Assembly: GCA_017305815.1 (NCBI GenBank)
Contig: JAFKJZ010000452.1
Location: 1 to 10,131, forward strand
DNA: 10,131 bases
Direction: 5' to 3'
Source of the DNA: Hyphomicrobiales bacterium
GTDB taxonomy: Bacteria; Pseudomonadota; Alphaproteobacteria; Rhizobiales; Kaistiaceae
A program made the translations under genes and the position numbers. Below are positions 7,477-10,131 of this stretch, one piece after another; the first letter of the stretch is position 1, and each line of letters begins with the position of its first letter. The notes under the pieces were generated by a model, which was not told the DNA's origin, did not search any database, and was given only the letters and a program-made list of their open reading frames with translations.

Positions 7477-8292
7477 TTGAACGAGACGAAGCCTCTCAAG
7501 ACGGCGGGTAAGCTCAGCCGCCGGACGTTCATGATCGGCTTGCCAGTGGTGCTTGCGGCCTGCCAGACCTCGCAGCCAGGCGGCCCCGTGGCGAGCGCGG
7601 GCGGCATGGGCAATGCCCCGGTCATCGACCAGGGTTTTGCGTCGATGTACGGCCCGATCACCGACGAGCCGTCCCCCGTCAGCGCGATCGACCTGACCAA
7701 GATCAACCCGCGCTTCTACCGCCAGGTCGTCAACCTGCCGTCCGAGATCAATGCCGAACCGGGCACGATCGTCGTCGACCCCTACAACCACTTCCTCTAC
7801 CTCGTCTTCGAGAACGGAAGCGCGCTGCGCTACGGCGTCGGCGTCGGCCGCCAGGGCTTCGCCTGGTCGGGCGATGCGACCATCCAGGCCAAGCAGCAGT
7901 GGCCCAAGTGGCATCCGCCCAAGGAGATGATGGCGCGCGACCCGGAAGCCGCGAAGTGGCCGGACGGCATGCCCGGCGGCCCCGGCAATCCGCTCGGCGC
8001 CCGCGCGCTCTATCTCTACCAGGGCAAGGTCGACACGCTTTACCGCATCCACGGCACGACGCAGCCCTGGTCGATCGGCAAGTCGCTCTCGTCCGGCTGC
8101 ATCCGCATGATGAACCACGACATCATCGACCTCTACAGCCGCGCCCCGATCGGCACCAAGGTCAAGGTCCTCGGCAATTCCACGCCGGATCCGGTCGCGG
8201 TCTACGACTCCAAGGGCGGCGCCCGTCCCGATCCCGAGCCGGCCTCGACCGCCGGTTACGTGCCGATCCCGCCGGACAACGTCCACGGCTGA
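7477..8292 (+). CDS. YkuD L,D-transpeptidase, predicted Tat-exported lipoprotein
   Basis: This is a periplasmic cell-wall enzyme of the YkuD (ErfK/YbiS) family. Members form 3-3 cross-links in peptidoglycan or attach proteins to it, using a cysteine nucleophile. The 271-residue product, starting at TTG, opens with KLSRRTFMIGLPVVLAAC. A twin-arginine motif at 15-16 is followed by a hydrophobic stretch and a lipobox, LAAC, with the lipidated Cys at 29. The YkuD domain spans roughly residues 97-233, beginning GTIVVDPYNHFLYLVF. The active-site block has His192 in RIHGTTQPWSIG and Cys208 in SSGCIRM. Residues 30-95 are a low-complexity linker, and the C-terminal tail from about 236 is Pro/Asp-rich. 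No LysM or peptidoglycan-binding domain is present. An AAGGA 7 bases before the TTG fixes the start. The gene is followed at once by a strong terminator, so it is probably monocistronic. Family and catalysis are clear; whether it cross-links peptidoglycan or anchors a protein is not. Confidence 0.94.
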   Translation: MNETKPLKTAGKLSRRTFMIGLPVVLAACQTSQPGGPVASAGGMGNAPVIDQGFASMYGPITDEPSPVSAIDLTKINPRFYRQVVNLPSEINAEPGTIVVDPYNHFLYLVFENGSALRYGVGVGRQGFAWSGDATIQAKQQWPKWHPPKEMMARDPEAAKWPDGMPGGPGNPLGARALYLYQGKVDTLYRIHGTTQPWSIGKSLSSGCIRMMNHDIIDLYSRAPIGTKVKVLGNSTPDPVAVYDSKGGARPDPEPASTAGYVPIPPDNVHG

Positions 8293-8310
8293 TCGAGCTG
8301 TCCGAAACAG

Positions 8311-8342
8311 AAAGGCCCTCCATCCGGAGGGCCTTTTCTTTT
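8311..8342 (+). terminator. Rho-independent terminator after the L,D-transpeptidase
   Basis: A perfect 11-bp stem (AAAGGCCCTCC and GGAGGGCCTTT) with a 4-base ATCC loop is followed by TCTTTT, 18 bases after the stop codon. Read on the minus strand the A-tract becomes a short T-stretch (TTTCTGTTT), so it may also stop transcripts arriving from nadE. Confidence 0.92.
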
Positions 8343-8372
8343 GCGCGATACGACAAAGCGCCGTGCGCGAGA

Positions 8373-8394
8373 CGCGGTCCCGACGGGAACCGCG
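8373..8394 (-). terminator. GC-rich hairpin just after the nadE stop
   Basis: CGCGGTCCC and GGGaACCGCG pair over 9 bp with one bulged base around a 3-base loop, 5 bases beyond the nadE stop codon on the minus strand. There is no T-run after it, so it is either an RNA-stabilising 3' structure or a first part of termination, with the 8311-8336 stem as the second. Confidence 0.3.
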
Positions 8395-8399
8395 CCGGC

Positions 8400-10067
8400 T
8401 CAGGCGCGGTCGCGAAACTTGTTGGTGATCGGGTAGCGGCGGTCGCGGCCGAAGTTGCGGCGGCTGATCTTCACGCCCGGCGCCGCCTGGCGCCGCTTGT
8501 ACTCGGCAATCGCGAGCAGATGCTCGACGCGCTTCACCGTGGCCTCGTCATGGCCGCGGGCGATCACGTCGCCAACCCGCATCTCGCCCTCGACGAGGCT
8601 CTCGAGGATGTCGTCGAGAACGTCGTAGGGCGGCAGCGAATCCTGGTCGGTCTGGTTCTCGCGCAGCTCGACCGTCGGCGGCTTGGTGATGATCCGCTCC
8701 GGGATCACCTCGCCCGAAGGCCCGAGGCAGCCTTCCGGCAGGTTGGCGTTGCGGAAATGCGAGATGCGGAAGACCTGCGTCTTGTAGAGGTCCTTGATCG
8801 GATTGAAGCCGCCATTCATGTCGCCATAGAGCGTGGCGTAGCCGACCGACATTTCCGACTTGTTGCCCGTCGTCACCACCATGGCGCCGAACTTGTTCGA
8901 GATCGCCATCAGGATGGTGCCGCGCGCGCGCGACTGCAGGTTTTCCTCGGTGATGTCGGCTGCCTTGCCGGCGAACATCGGCGCCAGCGCGCGCATGAAG
9001 CCCTCGACCGGCTCGGCGATCGGCACGATGTCGTAGCGCACGCCGAGCTTCTCGGCGCAGGCCTTGGCGTCGACCAGGCTGTCCTGCGAGGTGTAGCGGT
9101 AGGGCAGCATCACGCAGTGGACGCGCTTCGCGCCGAGCGCGTCGACGGCGATCGCCGCCACTAGCGCCGAATCGATGCCGCCGGAAAGACCAAGCACGAC
9201 GCCCGGGAAACCGTTCTTGCCGACATAGTCGCGCAGGCCGACGACGCAGGCGAGATAGTCGGCCTCGTCGCCCTCTTCCACCCGCGCCTTCGGCCCGTCG
9301 ATGCAGCGCCAGCCGCCCTCGTCCCTGGCGAAGTCGACGAATTCGACCGTCTCGCGGAAGGCCGGCAGCTGCACGGCGAGCGAGCCGTCGGCGTTGAGCA
9401 CGAAGGAGGCGCCGTCGAAGACGAGCTCGTCCTGGCCGCCGACCTGGTTCAGGTAGACGAGCGGCAGGCCGGATTCCTTGACGCGCGCGACGGCGACGTT
9501 GAAGCGCTGGTCCATGACGCGGCGGCGGAACGGCGAACCGTTCGGCACGAGAAGGATCTCGCCGCCGGTCTCGGCGATGCACTCGACCGGATCAGGCCCC
9601 CAGATATCCTCGCAGATCGGCACGCCGACCCTGACGCCGCGCAGCACGATCGGCCCCGGATGCGGTCCCGGCGTGAACACGCGCTTCTCGTCGAAGACGC
9701 CGTAGTTCGGCAGGTCGACCTTGAAGCGGACCGCCTCGATCCGGCCGTTGTCGCAAAGCGCATAGGCGTTGTAGAGCTCGCCGTCCTGGGCCCAAGGCAG
9801 GCCGATCAGCACGGCCGGGCCGCCATCGGCGGTATCGGCGGCGATCGCCTCGCAGGCGGCGCGGCAGGCCTCCTGGAAGGCCGGCTTCAGCACCAGGTCT
9901 TCCGGCGAATAGGCCGACAGGAACAGTTCGCTGAACATGACGACGTCGGCCTGGCCGGACGCCGCCGTCGCGCGCGCGGCGCGGGCCTTCGCGAGATTGC
10001 CGGCGATGTCGCCGACAATCGGATTGATCTGGACAAGAGCGATGCGGAGCGTGTCGGGGCGGGTCAT
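8400..10067 (-). CDS. nadE: Glutamine-dependent NAD+ synthetase
   Basis: This enzyme makes the last step of NAD+ synthesis: nicotinic acid adenine dinucleotide plus ATP plus ammonia to NAD+, with ammonia taken from glutamine in its own glutaminase domain. The 555 residues carry an N-terminal nitrilase-fold glutaminase (about 7-265) with the expected triad: Glu47 in FSELFLSAY, Lys116 in RFKVDLPNYG and Cys152 in PICEDIWG. The C-terminal synthetase (about 275-555) has the pyrophosphatase loop LGLSGGIDSA at 292-301, TTGNKSEMSVGYATLYGD and NPIKDLYKTQVF. Length is typical for the two-domain form common in alphaproteobacteria, and no catalytic residue is missing. The ATG at 10067 gives MTRPDTLRIALVQ, where the nitrilase fold normally starts, with AAGG 6 bases upstream. 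It converges with the L,D-transpeptidase gene. The upstream neighbour lies outside the window; a minus-strand frame would overlap the nadE start by ATGA. Confidence 0.97.
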   Translation of the reverse strand: MTRPDTLRIALVQINPIVGDIAGNLAKARAARATAASGQADVVMFSELFLSAYSPEDLVLKPAFQEACRAACEAIAADTADGGPAVLIGLPWAQDGELYNAYALCDNGRIEAVRFKVDLPNYGVFDEKRVFTPGPHPGPIVLRGVRVGVPICEDIWGPDPVECIAETGGEILLVPNGSPFRRRVMDQRFNVAVARVKESGLPLVYLNQVGGQDELVFDGASFVLNADGSLAVQLPAFRETVEFVDFARDEGGWRCIDGPKARVEEGDEADYLACVVGLRDYVGKNGFPGVVLGLSGGIDSALVAAIAVDALGAKRVHCVMLPYRYTSQDSLVDAKACAEKLGVRYDIVPIAEPVEGFMRALAPMFAGKAADITEENLQSRARGTILMAISNKFGAMVVTTGNKSEMSVGYATLYGDMNGGFNPIKDLYKTQVFRISHFRNANLPEGCLGPSGEVIPERIITKPPTVELRENQTDQDSLPPYDVLDDILESLVEGEMRVGDVIARGHDEATVKRVEHLLAIAEYKRRQAAPGVKISRRNFGRDRRYPITNKFRDRA

Positions 10068-10131
10068 GTTCTGCCTTTACCGCGCCGCCCTTGCGGCGGC
10101 AACGGGAAGTCGACGGCGGGCCGAAAAACTC

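Noticed and set aside
8922..8936. Alternating GC run inside nadE that might form Z-DNA
   Set aside because: It is short and simply encodes Arg-Ala-Arg within a conserved part of the synthetase domain.
7899..9164. 421-codon plus-strand frame spanning the L,D-transpeptidase end and nadE
   Set aside because: It runs through a strong terminator and across two genes with clear catalytic motifs in other frames; its composition is that of an antisense shadow.
10083..10098. CGCCGC-CCTT-GCGGCG hairpin upstream of nadE
   Set aside because: A 6-bp stem without a T-run is expected by chance in DNA this GC-rich, and its position fits neither a terminator nor a known leader motif.
10064..10131. Possible 3' end of another minus-strand gene overlapping the nadE start by ATGA
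   Set aside because: The frame is open for 21 codons to the window edge and ends TGA inside the nadE start. A second minus-strand frame ending at TAA (10077-10079) is just as plausible, and neither can be identified from so few codons.

Overview
This is an ordinary-looking stretch of high-GC bacterial chromosome. It is most likely from an alphaproteobacterium of the order Hyphomicrobiales (Rhizobiales). The evidence is a DUF2865-type secreted protein, which I know almost only from that order; a glutamyl-tRNA synthetase of the alphaproteobacterial type (HIGN and GLSKR signatures, degenerate zinc site); a Tat-lipoprotein YkuD protein of a kind common in rhizobia; and strong G/C bias at third codon positions. 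I see no rRNA, tRNA, insertion sequence, integrase, phage gene, CRISPR array or restriction/defence cassette.

Layout, left to right. Bases 1-230 hold no gene I can support. A NorM-like MATE multidrug exporter (231-1658, minus) is divergent from a secreted cysteine-rich DUF2865 protein (1916-3037, plus). A YihS/mannose-isomerase-type AGE-family sugar isomerase (3242-4480, plus) follows. It converges on gltX (4542-5924, minus), with a 10-bp-stem hairpin between them that could end transcription from both sides. Upstream of gltX on the same strand, 43 bases away, is a Dda/RecD-like SF1B DNA helicase (5968-7065, minus), so helicase and gltX may be one transcript. A 411-base divergent intergenic region (7066-7476) separates the helicase from a YkuD L,D-transpeptidase lipoprotein (7477-8292, plus) that starts with TTG behind a strong ribosome-binding site. 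A strong rho-independent terminator follows. The window ends with glutamine-hydrolysing NAD+ synthetase nadE (8400-10067, minus).

The genes do not form one pathway. They are a mix of housekeeping functions (tRNA charging, NAD synthesis, DNA unwinding), envelope functions (peptidoglycan cross-linking, a periplasmic protein of unknown role, drug export) and one sugar-metabolism enzyme. I did not find a new multi-gene system. The points worth a second look are small: a perfect 15-bp tandem duplication at the gltX start that creates a second in-frame start codon; an 8-codon open frame whose stop overlaps the TTG start of the L,D-transpeptidase; loss of the glutamines that YihS is thought to use to bind sulfonate; a 60-codon frame overlapping the isomerase start by ATGA; and an inverted repeat in the AT-rich part of the 7.1-7.5 kb intergenic region.
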